Position numbers and translations under genes: made by a program. From positions 5,051,001 through 5,115,000 of the forward strand of contig NZ_CP019630.1 of the NCBI RefSeq assembly GCF_001999245.1: 64,000 nt of DNA, given 5' to 3'. Positions within the stretch are counted from its first letter, which is position 1, and each line of letters starts with the position of its first letter. Below the pieces are notes generated by a model that saw only the letters and a program-made list of their open reading frames with translations, searched no databases and was not told the DNA's origin. This document shows positions 1 through 7,956 of this stretch, in pieces. Source of the DNA: Roseibium algicola. Its GTDB lineage: Bacteria > Pseudomonadota > Alphaproteobacteria > Rhizobiales > Stappiaceae.

Positions 1-1469
1 GCCATGACACTGTCACCGATGTATTTGTCGATGGTGCCGCCTTCCTTTGTGATTTCGGCGCCGAGCAGGGACAGGTGATGATTGACGAAGGCAGCGGTTT
101 CGGTTGCCGTCATGCCTTCGGAGGCCGAGGTGAAGCCGGCAATGTCGGTGAACATAACCGCGACTTCACGTTCTTCCGGCGGCGCATATGCTCGGCCTTC
201 ACGCAGGAGTTTCCTGACCAGTGTTTTGGGGACGTACCGGCTGAAAGCGGTCAGGCCGCTGACCATGGAATTGAACCCGTTGGCCAGGTCGTCCAATTCG
301 CGCACGAAGCTGCCTGGCAGGTGCTCGGCAGAGTCCAGTTCAAGATCCGCGACGGCCCTTGCCCCAAGCGCTGCCCGGCGGATCGGCTGGCCGATGCGGT
401 GGGCAAGAAAGCCGGCGCCGATCAGCGACAGTCCGAGAAGGGCGATGCCGATCAGTATCGCATCGCTCAATTGCTCAAGCGGCTGCTCAAGAACCTCCGC
501 CGGAAAATGGGCGCCGATTGAAATCGGCAACCCTGTCGGGCCGAGATCCGGGCTTTGGAGGACGACAAACCGCTTGTTGCCAAGGGCGTCATAGCCGGCA
601 CGCATTTCGTGTCCCGGGCGTATCCCGTAGCCTGATGCATCGACTGTTTCGGTCGATTTGAGGGTTTGCAAAAAAGTGTCCGGGACGTTCTCGAGTTCAA
701 TCAACGGGCTTGTCGGCGACAGAAGATTGAAGACCTCCGACAACGCAGGATGAGCAATCAGACCGTAGGTCTGCGGGTTGATCATGAACACCTGAACCAG
801 GCCGGTGGAGATGTCGCTTGTGACTTCCGACAAGCGCTCCATGGACATGGCCATCAGGACGAGGCCTTCGTAATCACTGCCGTCAGGGCCGTCGGACAGG
901 ATCGGTTGAACGTGAGCGATATAGGTGTGCTGACGCTGAGGATAAAAGGCCGGGCCAGACCAGAAGGGGGCTGTCTTTTCCCTTGAAGACGAGATCAAAC
1001 CCGCAAGGGCATGCGTTTCGTCAGTCTTCGGCACGAATTGCGGTACCAGAATTCCGTCAGCACGGCCCCGGTCGACCTGGATGAAATTGCCGTTCCTGTC
1101 GGCGACGATGACAAAGGAGACATGCTCCATGGCCGATAGCGCACCGAACATGTAGTCGGCGACTTCCTGAGGACGGCGCAACAGGATGCTGCCGGTGGAA
1201 AGCGCTGCCGCGGTAAAGGAGCTTGCTTCCTCGACGGCTTCTATCTGGGCGGAAAAGGCCTGCTCCAGGGAGTGCATGCCCGAGTTGATCAGCGAGCCAC
1301 CCAGGTTGCGCACGACCTTTTCGGACGTGGCTGCCTGAACGATCAGGACAAGCGCAGCGGTGATGAAGACAAAACCACCGATGACCGTCGTGAGCGTCGG
1401 CGTTATGTGAAGGCGCCTGTTAAAGGGCAAGTGCTTGGCCTGCGTACTGAATTTCGACGCAATACCCAT
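1..1469 (-). CDS. Membrane-bound class III adenylate/guanylate cyclase (3' part cut off by window start)
   Basis: Predicted to make a cyclic nucleotide in response to an extracytoplasmic signal. It reads leftward from an ATG at 1469 with a TAA three codons upstream; 489 codons are visible. A membrane segment lies at about residues 24-48, then about 285 residues of periplasmic Cache-like sensor, a second membrane segment near 337-358 and a HAMP-like linker. The catalytic domain begins with the metal-binding FTDIAGFT motif (about residue 438) and is cut just after DKYIGDSVM, so the transition-state Asn/Arg motif is outside the window. It is a paralogue of the gene at 1547-3361 and lies 77 bases downstream of it, probably cotranscribed. 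Family certain; adenylate versus guanylate specificity not established. Confidence 0.88.
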   Translation of the reverse strand, partial: MGIASKFSTQAKHLPFNRRLHITPTLTTVIGGFVFITAALVLIVQAATSEKVVRNLGGSLINSGMHSLEQAFSAQIEAVEEASSFTAAALSTGSILLRRPQEVADYMFGALSAMEHVSFVIVADRNGNFIQVDRGRADGILVPQFVPKTDETHALAGLISSSREKTAPFWSGPAFYPQRQHTYIAHVQPILSDGPDGSDYEGLVLMAMSMERLSEVTSDISTGLVQVFMINPQTYGLIAHPALSEVFNLLSPTSPLIELENVPDTFLQTLKSTETVDASGYGIRPGHEMRAGYDALGNKRFVVLQSPDLGPTGLPISIGAHFPAEVLEQPLEQLSDAILIGIALLGLSLIGAGFLAHRIGQPIRRAALGARAVADLELDSAEHLPGSFVRELDDLANGFNSMVSGLTAFSRYVPKTLVRKLLREGRAYAPPEEREVAVMFTDIAGFTSASEGMTATETAAFVNHHLSLLGAEITKEGGTIDKYIGDSVM

Positions 1470-1546
1470 ACCCTGTTAACGTGGCGAGGCAAAGCGTGGG
1501 AGACCGGATGAAACCGTGAGGATTGCAACGGATGATCGGCTCGGTG

Positions 1547-3361
1547 CTAGCCACGCAGCCGAACAACCTCGACCGCTGCCGATTTCCCCTTGACCTTGTG
1601 CAGTCCGATGGCCTCCTGCTCGATGCTGCTGTCGAGGCGCTTGGCTATCTCACTGGAGACGAGGATCACAACATCGGCGTCGCCGTCGATCTCCTTGCCG
1701 AGGCTCTCCAGCCGGGAAGCGGCATTCACAGTGTCGCCGATGACCGTGTAGTTGACCCGCTCCGGTGCGCCGATGTCGCCGACGACAAGCGGTCCCATGT
1801 GAAGGCCGATGCGAATACGCACAGGCGCTTCACCGCGGGCGACGCGTGCAATGTTGTCCTCCCGGATGGCACGGGCCATGCCGATTGCCGCACGGGCGGC
1901 AGGTTCTGCCGGATTTTCCAGCCGCTCCGGTGCGCCCCAGAATGCCATGACACTGTCGCCGATGTATTTGTCGATGGTGCCGCCTTCCTTTGTGATCTCG
2001 GCCCCGAGCAGGGACAGGTGATGATTGACGAAGGCAGCGGTTTCGGTTGCCGTCATGCCTTCGGAGGCAGAGGTGAAGCCGGCGATGTCGGTGAACAGCA
2101 CTGCAACCTCCCTTTCTTCCGGTGGGGCATCCGCCCGGCCTTCGCTCAGAAGTTTCCTGACAAGTGTGCCCGGAACGTAGCGATTGAAGGCTTTCAAGCC
2201 GCCTAACATGGCATTGAAGCCCTTGGACAGGTCGTCCAGTTCCCGGATGATGCTGGAAGGCAGCGGGGCTACGGTCGAAAGGTTCAGGCCCGCCACTTCT
2301 CTTGCCGCGACTGAAGCACGTTGCACCGGTCTTGCAATCCGTCTCGCCAGCAATACCGCGCCAAGCAGGGACAGCACGAGCAGTCCGCCACCAACAAGTA
2401 GCGCCATCAGCAGTTGTTTCAGCGGCTGGGAAAGGTACTCGGCAGGAAAGTGAACACCGATCCTGACCGGAAGACCCAAGAGGTTTTCGTTCTTCTGTTC
2501 AAGGATCACGAACCGTTCGGCACCGTCAGGGGCAGTGCCGGAATAGACAGCCAGTTTCTCGGAAATGTCGAAGGACTCATTCTTGACCCTCGGCATGTCC
2601 TTGAAGCCGGCCAGAAAGGCATCGGGCAAACGATCGACATTCAGAAGAGGCATTTCTTCTGTCAGGTCATCGAAGGATTTGTGAAGGTCGGGATGGGCGA
2701 CGATTTCGTCTGATCCCTCCTTCATGAGAAAGACGGTTATGTCGTCTGTCGAAACGTGCCAGGTGATCTCGGACATTCTGTCGAGCGACATGCCGATCAT
2801 CAGGCTGCCACGGTAGGTCTTGCCCTCATGCAGCGGGCGCACAAAGACGTAATAGGTGTGCTCGCGGTTCGGCATGTAGAACGGCTCGCTCCAGAAAGCA
2901 CCAGACTGCTTTTTCGCGCGTTCCGCCAGCGGAGCCAGGATTGGGATATCCTTTGCCAGATTGACGTTGCCGCCCAGCAGCTTGCCGTCCGCATCGCCCC
3001 TGTCGACATCAACGCCTTCGCCATTTTCGTCTACCAGAACCAGAAAGGAGACCTGCTCCATCGGGGCGAGCGCGCCGTAAAGGTAAGACAGGATGAGATC
3101 GGGGTCGTCGACCGGCAGTTCCTTGCGCTCATAGGTCAGTCGGGTGAATTCGGCGGTTTCGGTGATGGCATGAAGCTGCTCGACAAACGCTGTTTCGGCT
3201 GCATCCATGCCGATATCGACCAACTCACCGCCCATTCTCCTGACGACTTCCGAAGAAGTGACAGCCTGGATGAAGAGGATCGCAGCCGCGGTCACCAGCA
3301 CGAAACTGCCGATGACGGAGGCAAGGGTCGGTGTGATGAAGAGTTTCCTGCGTGCTGGCAC
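1547..3361 (-). CDS. Membrane-bound class III adenylate/guanylate cyclase with periplasmic sensor
   Basis: Second, complete copy of the cyclase type seen at 1-1469. Domains in order: N-terminal membrane helix, periplasmic Cache-like sensor, second helix (MALLVGGGLLVLSLLGAVLLA), HAMP-like linker and class III catalytic domain. The catalytic domain has FTDIAGFT and DKYIGDSVMAF (metal Asp residues) and VNYTVIGDTVNAASR (Asn/Arg). All catalytic motifs are intact. The open frame runs further upstream to 3721, but that part overlaps the sulP gene and is not cyclase-like. I take the GTG at 3361, with GGGA seven bases upstream, giving 604 residues; a TTG at 3412 would match the paralogue's N-terminal length better. 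It is first of the two tandem cyclases and is isolated from sulP by a terminator. Confidence 0.85.
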   Translation of the reverse strand: MPARRKLFITPTLASVIGSFVLVTAAAILFIQAVTSSEVVRRMGGELVDIGMDAAETAFVEQLHAITETAEFTRLTYERKELPVDDPDLILSYLYGALAPMEQVSFLVLVDENGEGVDVDRGDADGKLLGGNVNLAKDIPILAPLAERAKKQSGAFWSEPFYMPNREHTYYVFVRPLHEGKTYRGSLMIGMSLDRMSEITWHVSTDDITVFLMKEGSDEIVAHPDLHKSFDDLTEEMPLLNVDRLPDAFLAGFKDMPRVKNESFDISEKLAVYSGTAPDGAERFVILEQKNENLLGLPVRIGVHFPAEYLSQPLKQLLMALLVGGGLLVLSLLGAVLLARRIARPVQRASVAAREVAGLNLSTVAPLPSSIIRELDDLSKGFNAMLGGLKAFNRYVPGTLVRKLLSEGRADAPPEEREVAVLFTDIAGFTSASEGMTATETAAFVNHHLSLLGAEITKEGGTIDKYIGDSVMAFWGAPERLENPAEPAARAAIGMARAIREDNIARVARGEAPVRIRIGLHMGPLVVGDIGAPERVNYTVIGDTVNAASRLESLGKEIDGDADVVILVSSEIAKRLDSSIEQEAIGLHKVKGKSAAVEVVRLRG

Positions 3362-3472
3362 CGTGACGTCCCGATTGTGAGTTGTGTCGTCGTAAGCCGA
3401 TATCTCTTTCAAATTACGCCGCGCGTAGCAATCGGGGAACTGTACCGGAAGCTTGAAACCTGTTTCAGATAC

Positions 3473-3505
3473 AAAAAGACCCGCACGGGGCAACCGTGCG
3501 GGTCT
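3473..3505 (-). terminator. Rho-independent terminator after the SulP gene
   Basis: Perfect 12-bp stem: AGACCCGCACGG (3477-3488) pairs with CCGTGCGGGTCT (3494-3505) around a 5-base loop. On the minus strand it is followed by a run of five T (3477-3473). It lies 29 bases past the SulP stop codon and separates that gene from the cyclases. Confidence 0.9.
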
Positions 3506-3533
3506 TGGTTTGTCGCGCTTGGAAAAGCGTGCG

Positions 3534-5117
3534 TCAGGTGGTCTTTTCTGCCCGGTCGAACGTGTGACCGTAGTCCACGGCAATCTCGTAATCCGGATCT
3601 TCAAGGACCGAGACTTCGACAAGATCGCCAGCCTTGGCCAGCAGCTTCTTGCAGTCCGGCGACAGGTGGCGCAGGTGCAGGCGCTTGCCAGCAGCAAGGT
3701 ATTTCGAGGCGAGGGCGTCAATTGCTTCCAGGCCGGAATGATCGACCACGCGGCTGTCGATGAAGTCGACGACGACGTCCTCGGGATCGTTCAACGGATC
3801 GAAGAGATCGGCAAAGCCGGTGGTGGAGCCGAAGAACAGCGGGCCGGTCAGACGATAGACCTTCCAGCCTTCCTTGCTGGTGCCGATACGGGCACGGATC
3901 CGGCTGGCTGCATTCCAGGCGTAAGCAAGCGCGGAGATGATCACACCGACCACAACAGCGACCGCGAGATCCGAATAAACGGTGACGCAGGTGACAATGA
4001 CCATCACAAGTGCGTCGATCGGCGGGATCTTGTGCATGATCTTCAGGCTGGTCCACGCGAAGGTGCCGATGACCACCATGAACATTACGCCGACCAGGGC
4101 TGCGACCGGGATCCGTTCGATCAAGGGCGAGGCGATGACGATGAAGGACAGCAGGAAAAGAGCTGCGGCAATGCCGGAAATCCGGGTGCGTGCACCGGAT
4201 TTCACGTTGATCATGGACTGGCCGATCATGGCGCAGCCACCCATGCCACCGAAAAAGCCGGTCACGACGTTTGCCGTGCCCTGTGCAAGGCATTCCTTGG
4301 ATGCGCCGCCCTTGGTGCCTGTCAGATCGGCCACGAGGTTCAACGTCAGCAGGGATTCAATGAGGCCGATGGCTGCCAGGATCACGGCATAAGGCAGGAT
4401 GATCTGCAATGTGTCGAGCGTCAGCGGCACCATGGGAATGTGGAAATCCGGCAGGCCGCCGGCGATCGAGGCGAGATCGCCAACCGAGCGGGTGTCGAGG
4501 TTGAAGCCGAGCACGAGCGCGGAGACAACCAGAATGCCTGCAAGCGGCGCGGGGAAAGACGATGTGATCTTGGGCAGGAACCAGATAACAGCCATGGTGA
4601 GGGCGATCAGGCCGAGCATCAGATACAGCTGGGAGCCTTCCATCCATGTCAGTCCGCCAGCGCCATCTGGAACCTTGAACTGGCCAAGCTGTGCAAGGAA
4701 GATCACGATCGCAAGGCCGTTGACGAAACCAAGCATGACCGGATGGGGCACCATGCGGATGAACTTGCCCCACTTCAGCAAGCCCACCACGATCTGGATG
4801 AGGCCCATCAGCACGACGGTGGCGAAAAGGTATTCCACCCCGTGCTGGCTGACGAGCGAGACCATCACCACGGCCAGTGCGCCGGTCGCGCCGGAAATCA
4901 TGCCGGGACGACCACCGATACAGGCCGTAATCAGACCGACAAAGAACGCCGCATAGAGACCTACCAGCGGATTGACGCCGGCAACAAAGGCAAAGGCCAC
5001 GGCTTCGGGAACGAGCGCCAGGGCAACTGTAAGCCCGGCCAGAAGTTCGGTTTTGATGCGGGACGCATCCATTTTCAACGGTTGTTCAGGCGCAACGGCC
5101 TCCGCGCGTGCTGACAC
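3534..5117 (-). CDS. SulP-family anion transporter (sulfate/bicarbonate type) with STAS domain
   Basis: Inner-membrane anion carrier of the SLC26/SulP family. The opening segment (TELLAGLTVALALVPEAVAFAFVAG) is the typical SulP signature, followed by 10-14 hydrophobic helices, a conserved GGMGGCAMIGQSMINVKSG stretch and a C-terminal cytoplasmic STAS domain of about 110 residues (VVVDFIDSRVVDHSGLEAID). Substrate cannot be read from sequence: sulfate, bicarbonate and C4-dicarboxylate are all known in the family. I chose the GTG at 5117 (GGAG six bases upstream; 527 residues). The open frame extends to a GTG at 5180, but an FNR/FixK-like box lies only three bases before that, favouring the inner start. 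Monocistronic, with its own terminator. Confidence 0.88.
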   Translation of the reverse strand: MSARAEAVAPEQPLKMDASRIKTELLAGLTVALALVPEAVAFAFVAGVNPLVGLYAAFFVGLITACIGGRPGMISGATGALAVVMVSLVSQHGVEYLFATVVLMGLIQIVVGLLKWGKFIRMVPHPVMLGFVNGLAIVIFLAQLGQFKVPDGAGGLTWMEGSQLYLMLGLIALTMAVIWFLPKITSSFPAPLAGILVVSALVLGFNLDTRSVGDLASIAGGLPDFHIPMVPLTLDTLQIILPYAVILAAIGLIESLLTLNLVADLTGTKGGASKECLAQGTANVVTGFFGGMGGCAMIGQSMINVKSGARTRISGIAAALFLLSFIVIASPLIERIPVAALVGVMFMVVIGTFAWTSLKIMHKIPPIDALVMVIVTCVTVYSDLAVAVVVGVIISALAYAWNAASRIRARIGTSKEGWKVYRLTGPLFFGSTTGFADLFDPLNDPEDVVVDFIDSRVVDHSGLEAIDALASKYLAAGKRLHLRHLSPDCKKLLAKAGDLVEVSVLEDPDYEIAVDYGHTFDRAEKTT

Positions 5118-5182
5118 GGGCTGCTCCGGATATTTGGTGTGGTTTTTTAGGTCAGCGCCAATCCCTGCCCGGATTTCCACTT

Positions 5183-5196
5183 TTGACCTGGATCAA
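5183..5196. promoter_or_regulatory. FNR/FixK-type box upstream of the SulP gene
   Basis: TTGAC-CTGG-ATCAA differs from the canonical FNR/FixK dyad TTGAT-N4-ATCAA at one base. It lies 66 bases upstream of the chosen SulP start, in the only upstream space of that gene. This suggests oxygen or redox control, but a single near-match is weak evidence and no clear -10 box is seen. Confidence 0.4.
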
Positions 5197-5459
5197 GTTG
5201 CCATCTTCTAATCGATTTTTTGCAACGCAGCAAGGCGGGCCAGGCAGGAGCAGCCATGCGTTGACCGGGGCTCTTCCTTGATAAGGGGGTGGTGGTTGCC
5301 TGTTGAGCCAGTAAAACGCGTGTAAGACAGGAGTTTTCCGTTAAGGAAGAGGAATTGGTTCTTGCTGGATACAATTTACGATGTTGCAATAATACGAGCG
5401 ATAATATTTGATGAAATTGGGTAACAACTTTAATTTTCTGATTATTTGGGGTTGTTGTT

Positions 5460-6212
5460 GTGTCAATTTCTCGTATCTGTTGCGTTGCTTTTTCCTTTTT
5501 GCTTGCGGTGTCAGCAGGCGCCGCACGCGCGGACGAGATGATCATGGCCACAGATGACTGGCCGCCCTTCCGGATTTCGGAGGGAGATACCTTCATCGGG
5601 CTGGATCTGGACCTGATGGACGAAGTTGCCAGGCGCACAGAAGCCGAACTCCGGATTGCCAAACTGCCCTGGGGGCGGGCGCTCACCGAAATGCAAGGGG
5701 GCGGCGTCGATGTCATGACCGGGCTGGCTTTCCGTCCGGACCGGGCAGAATATATCGCCTATACCGATACGCCTTATTTCAGATGCACGACCGCCTTCTA
5801 CACCATCAAGGGACAGGCCGATAAGATCCGGAGCTACGAAGACCTGGCGCCATACCAGGTCGGCTACGTGTTGCATTCGGCCTACTTCGAAAGGTTCGAC
5901 AAGGACCGGTCTTTGGACAAGGTCGGCGTTGCGCAGGAGCAGATCCTGATCGACATGCTGATGAAGAGGCGTTTCGGTATCATGATCGGTACGGATTGCC
6001 AGGTGGACTACCTGATCAAACGCCAGGGGTTCGCCGACAAGATTGAAAAGGCTCCGTATAATCCGGGAAACTCGGTCGACCTGTATCTCGGTGTTTCCAA
6101 GAAATCGGGTTGGGCGGCAAAGCTCGATGAACTGAACCGTGTCATCAAGGAGCTTGTCGACGAAGGCTTCATCGACAAGATTGCAAAGGACTATTACGGC
6201 ACGCACTCCTAG
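5460..6212 (+). CDS. Periplasmic solute-binding-like protein (SBP_bac_3 type)
   Basis: 250-residue exported protein. The signal peptide ends near residue 24 (AARA/DEM), followed by a family 3 solute-binding fold: DDWPPFRISEGDTFIGLDLDLMDEVARR at the start, then FRPDRAEYIAYTDTPYF. It resembles binding proteins of polar amino acid ABC importers, but no permease or ATPase is nearby. Start is a GTG without a strong ribosome site; the signal peptide supports it. Two further SBP-like genes follow. Substrate unknown. Confidence 0.8.
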   Translation: MSISRICCVAFSFLLAVSAGAARADEMIMATDDWPPFRISEGDTFIGLDLDLMDEVARRTEAELRIAKLPWGRALTEMQGGGVDVMTGLAFRPDRAEYIAYTDTPYFRCTTAFYTIKGQADKIRSYEDLAPYQVGYVLHSAYFERFDKDRSLDKVGVAQEQILIDMLMKRRFGIMIGTDCQVDYLIKRQGFADKIEKAPYNPGNSVDLYLGVSKKSGWAAKLDELNRVIKELVDEGFIDKIAKDYYGTHS

Positions 6213-6449
6213 CGTTGCCAACTCCTTTGATCCTTGAAGTCTTTTCCTGACTGGCAGAAGGAGAGACATGCAAGCGCACGTTATTGGTTATTCTCAATAG
6301 ATTGTACAACCGCATTGCAATCAGCTTGGAAAGTCTGCAAATTGTCCCGTAGGGTTATTGCTCTAGATACGGGACTGCGGAGGACGTGGCCGCAGTCAAA
6401 CGGCTTGTTGTGAACGAAATTGTCGTGCAGGCAGCTTAAGGAGGGCGGA

Positions 6450-7193
6450 ATGCATCGGCTCATGTTTTGCGCCATGCTGAGCGTTCTTCTTCTGATGTCC
6501 GGCGCCCGGGCACAGGACGTTCTCAAGCTGTCCGGTTTTGAAGCTCCAAACCTGACCCCCGTTGCCGAGAGTATTCTAAGTCAGGCCTATGGGGAGTTAG
6601 GCATCCGCATCCAAACGGTTATCACCAGCCCTCGCAGGGCACTGCTGGATGCAGCTTCCGGCAAGACCGACGGTGAACTGGTGCGGATCAGGACCATCGA
6701 AGCCGATCACAGCAGCCTGTTGCGTGTCGATGTTCCGATTATTTTGGCACGGACCTTCGCCTATGCGAACAAGCCTCAGCTTCGTGGCAAGTCCTTCAAG
6801 CAGCTCCGGCATTTGCGGGTTGGCCATGTGGCGGGCGCACGGTTCGCCGCTGAACTGGCAGATGGGTTTGCCGAGGTATGGACCGCAGATACGCCCGAAC
6901 AATTGTTCGAGATGCTCCAGCGAGACCGGATCGACCTTGTCATTGCCGGGGAGAGCACGGGGCGGCGCATTATCCGCGACCGGAAACTGGTGGGTGTCTT
7001 CCCGTTGCGACCGTCTTTGCAGGAGGTCGCATTCTATCATTATCTGCATGAAAAACATGCGGATCTGGTGCCCAGGATCGAAGCAGTTCTGAAAAGAATG
7101 CTGGCTGTGCCAGTGGGTGAGGAAACCGACGGTGTCGGTGAAACGGCACCGGAGAAAGATGGACACGTTCTGCACAAGACCGGCTTGAGCTGA
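6450..7193 (+). CDS. Periplasmic SBP-like protein, first of a tandem pair
   Basis: 247-residue exported protein. The start is set by AAGGAGGGCGGA just before the ATG at 6450. Signal peptide to about residue 22 (GARAQ). The mature protein opens LSGFEAPNLTPVAESILSQAY and contains SGKTDGELVRI and LRVDVPI, all shared with the next gene. It resembles a small solute-binding protein (family 3 fold) in length and in the pattern of a basic stretch followed by a YHYLHEKHADLVPRIE tail. No transporter genes adjoin it. Function unknown. Confidence 0.75.
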   Translation: MHRLMFCAMLSVLLLMSGARAQDVLKLSGFEAPNLTPVAESILSQAYGELGIRIQTVITSPRRALLDAASGKTDGELVRIRTIEADHSSLLRVDVPIILARTFAYANKPQLRGKSFKQLRHLRVGHVAGARFAAELADGFAEVWTADTPEQLFEMLQRDRIDLVIAGESTGRRIIRDRKLVGVFPLRPSLQEVAFYHYLHEKHADLVPRIEAVLKRMLAVPVGEETDGVGETAPEKDGHVLHKTGLS

Positions 7194-7240
7194 AGGTTTT
7201 ACGCAGGCTGCACGGCCGACGAGACGCTGCGAGGAACACT

Positions 7241-7933
7241 ATGTGCACGAAGAGGCTCATCTGTCTGCTGGCCGGGTTCCTTCTGGCTACTGCCGCTTCC
7301 GCGGGCGAGAGAATTGTGCTGTCCGGGTTTGAGGCTCCCGGTTTGACCCCCGTGGCGGTCGGTTATCTGCAGAAAGCCTATTCGAGCGTTGGGATCGAAC
7401 TGGAGATTGTCGAAAACACGCCAAGCCGGGCACTGGTGGAATCCACCTCCGGCAAAACCGATGGCGAAGTGATCCGGATCGGCTCTGTGGGGGACCGTTA
7501 TCCCACCCTCGTCAGGGTGGATGTGCCGCTGCTTTCTGTTGTGGCCTATGGTTACACCAACCGCGCAGACCTGAAGGACAAATCCCTGGAGGATCTTAAA
7601 TCCCTGCGGGCAGGGCATGTGCGCGGGGCTGTCTTTGGCGAAATGGCTGCCAGCGGGTTTGCTGAGGTATGGTCGGCTGAAGAACCGGAGCAGCTGTTTC
7701 TCATGCTGAAACAGAAGCGGCTCGATCTGGTTTTCGTCCGCGAGTTGAGGGCGAAGGAGATGATAGAGAGGTTCGGTCTTGAGGATGCTTATTCTCTCCC
7801 GTCCAGCCGCAAGGAATATGCCTTCTACCATTACCTTCACGAGCGGCACCGGGATCTGGTGCCTCGGGTGGAGGAGGCCTTGCGCGCCGTCCTGGGTGAG
7901 AAGGACAAGGATCCCGGGGATGGCCCGAGCTAG
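7241..7933 (+). CDS. Periplasmic SBP-like protein, second of a tandem pair
   Basis: 230-residue exported paralogue of the preceding gene, 47 bases downstream; GAGGAA precedes the ATG. Signal peptide to about residue 21 (ASAGE). It shares the blocks LSGFEAPGLTPVA, SGKTDGEVIRI, LVRVDVPL, AEVWSAEEPEQLFLML and FYHYLHERHRDLVPRVE with its neighbour, so the pair arose by duplication. The two are probably cotranscribed. Binding partner unknown. Confidence 0.75.
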   Translation: MCTKRLICLLAGFLLATAASAGERIVLSGFEAPGLTPVAVGYLQKAYSSVGIELEIVENTPSRALVESTSGKTDGEVIRIGSVGDRYPTLVRVDVPLLSVVAYGYTNRADLKDKSLEDLKSLRAGHVRGAVFGEMAASGFAEVWSAEEPEQLFLMLKQKRLDLVFVRELRAKEMIERFGLEDAYSLPSSRKEYAFYHYLHERHRDLVPRVEEALRAVLGEKDKDPGDGPS

Positions 7934-7956
7934 GCGGGCCAATCCGCTGCTCCGGA

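Noticed and set aside
2756..3763. 335-codon plus-strand frame
   Set aside because: Antisense shadow of the cyclase gene; no family resemblance or ribosome site.
3453..5114. 553-codon open frame on the plus strand
   Set aside because: Exactly antisense to the SulP gene, whose translation is clearly a membrane transporter; the plus frame is a charge-biased His/Asp-rich shadow.
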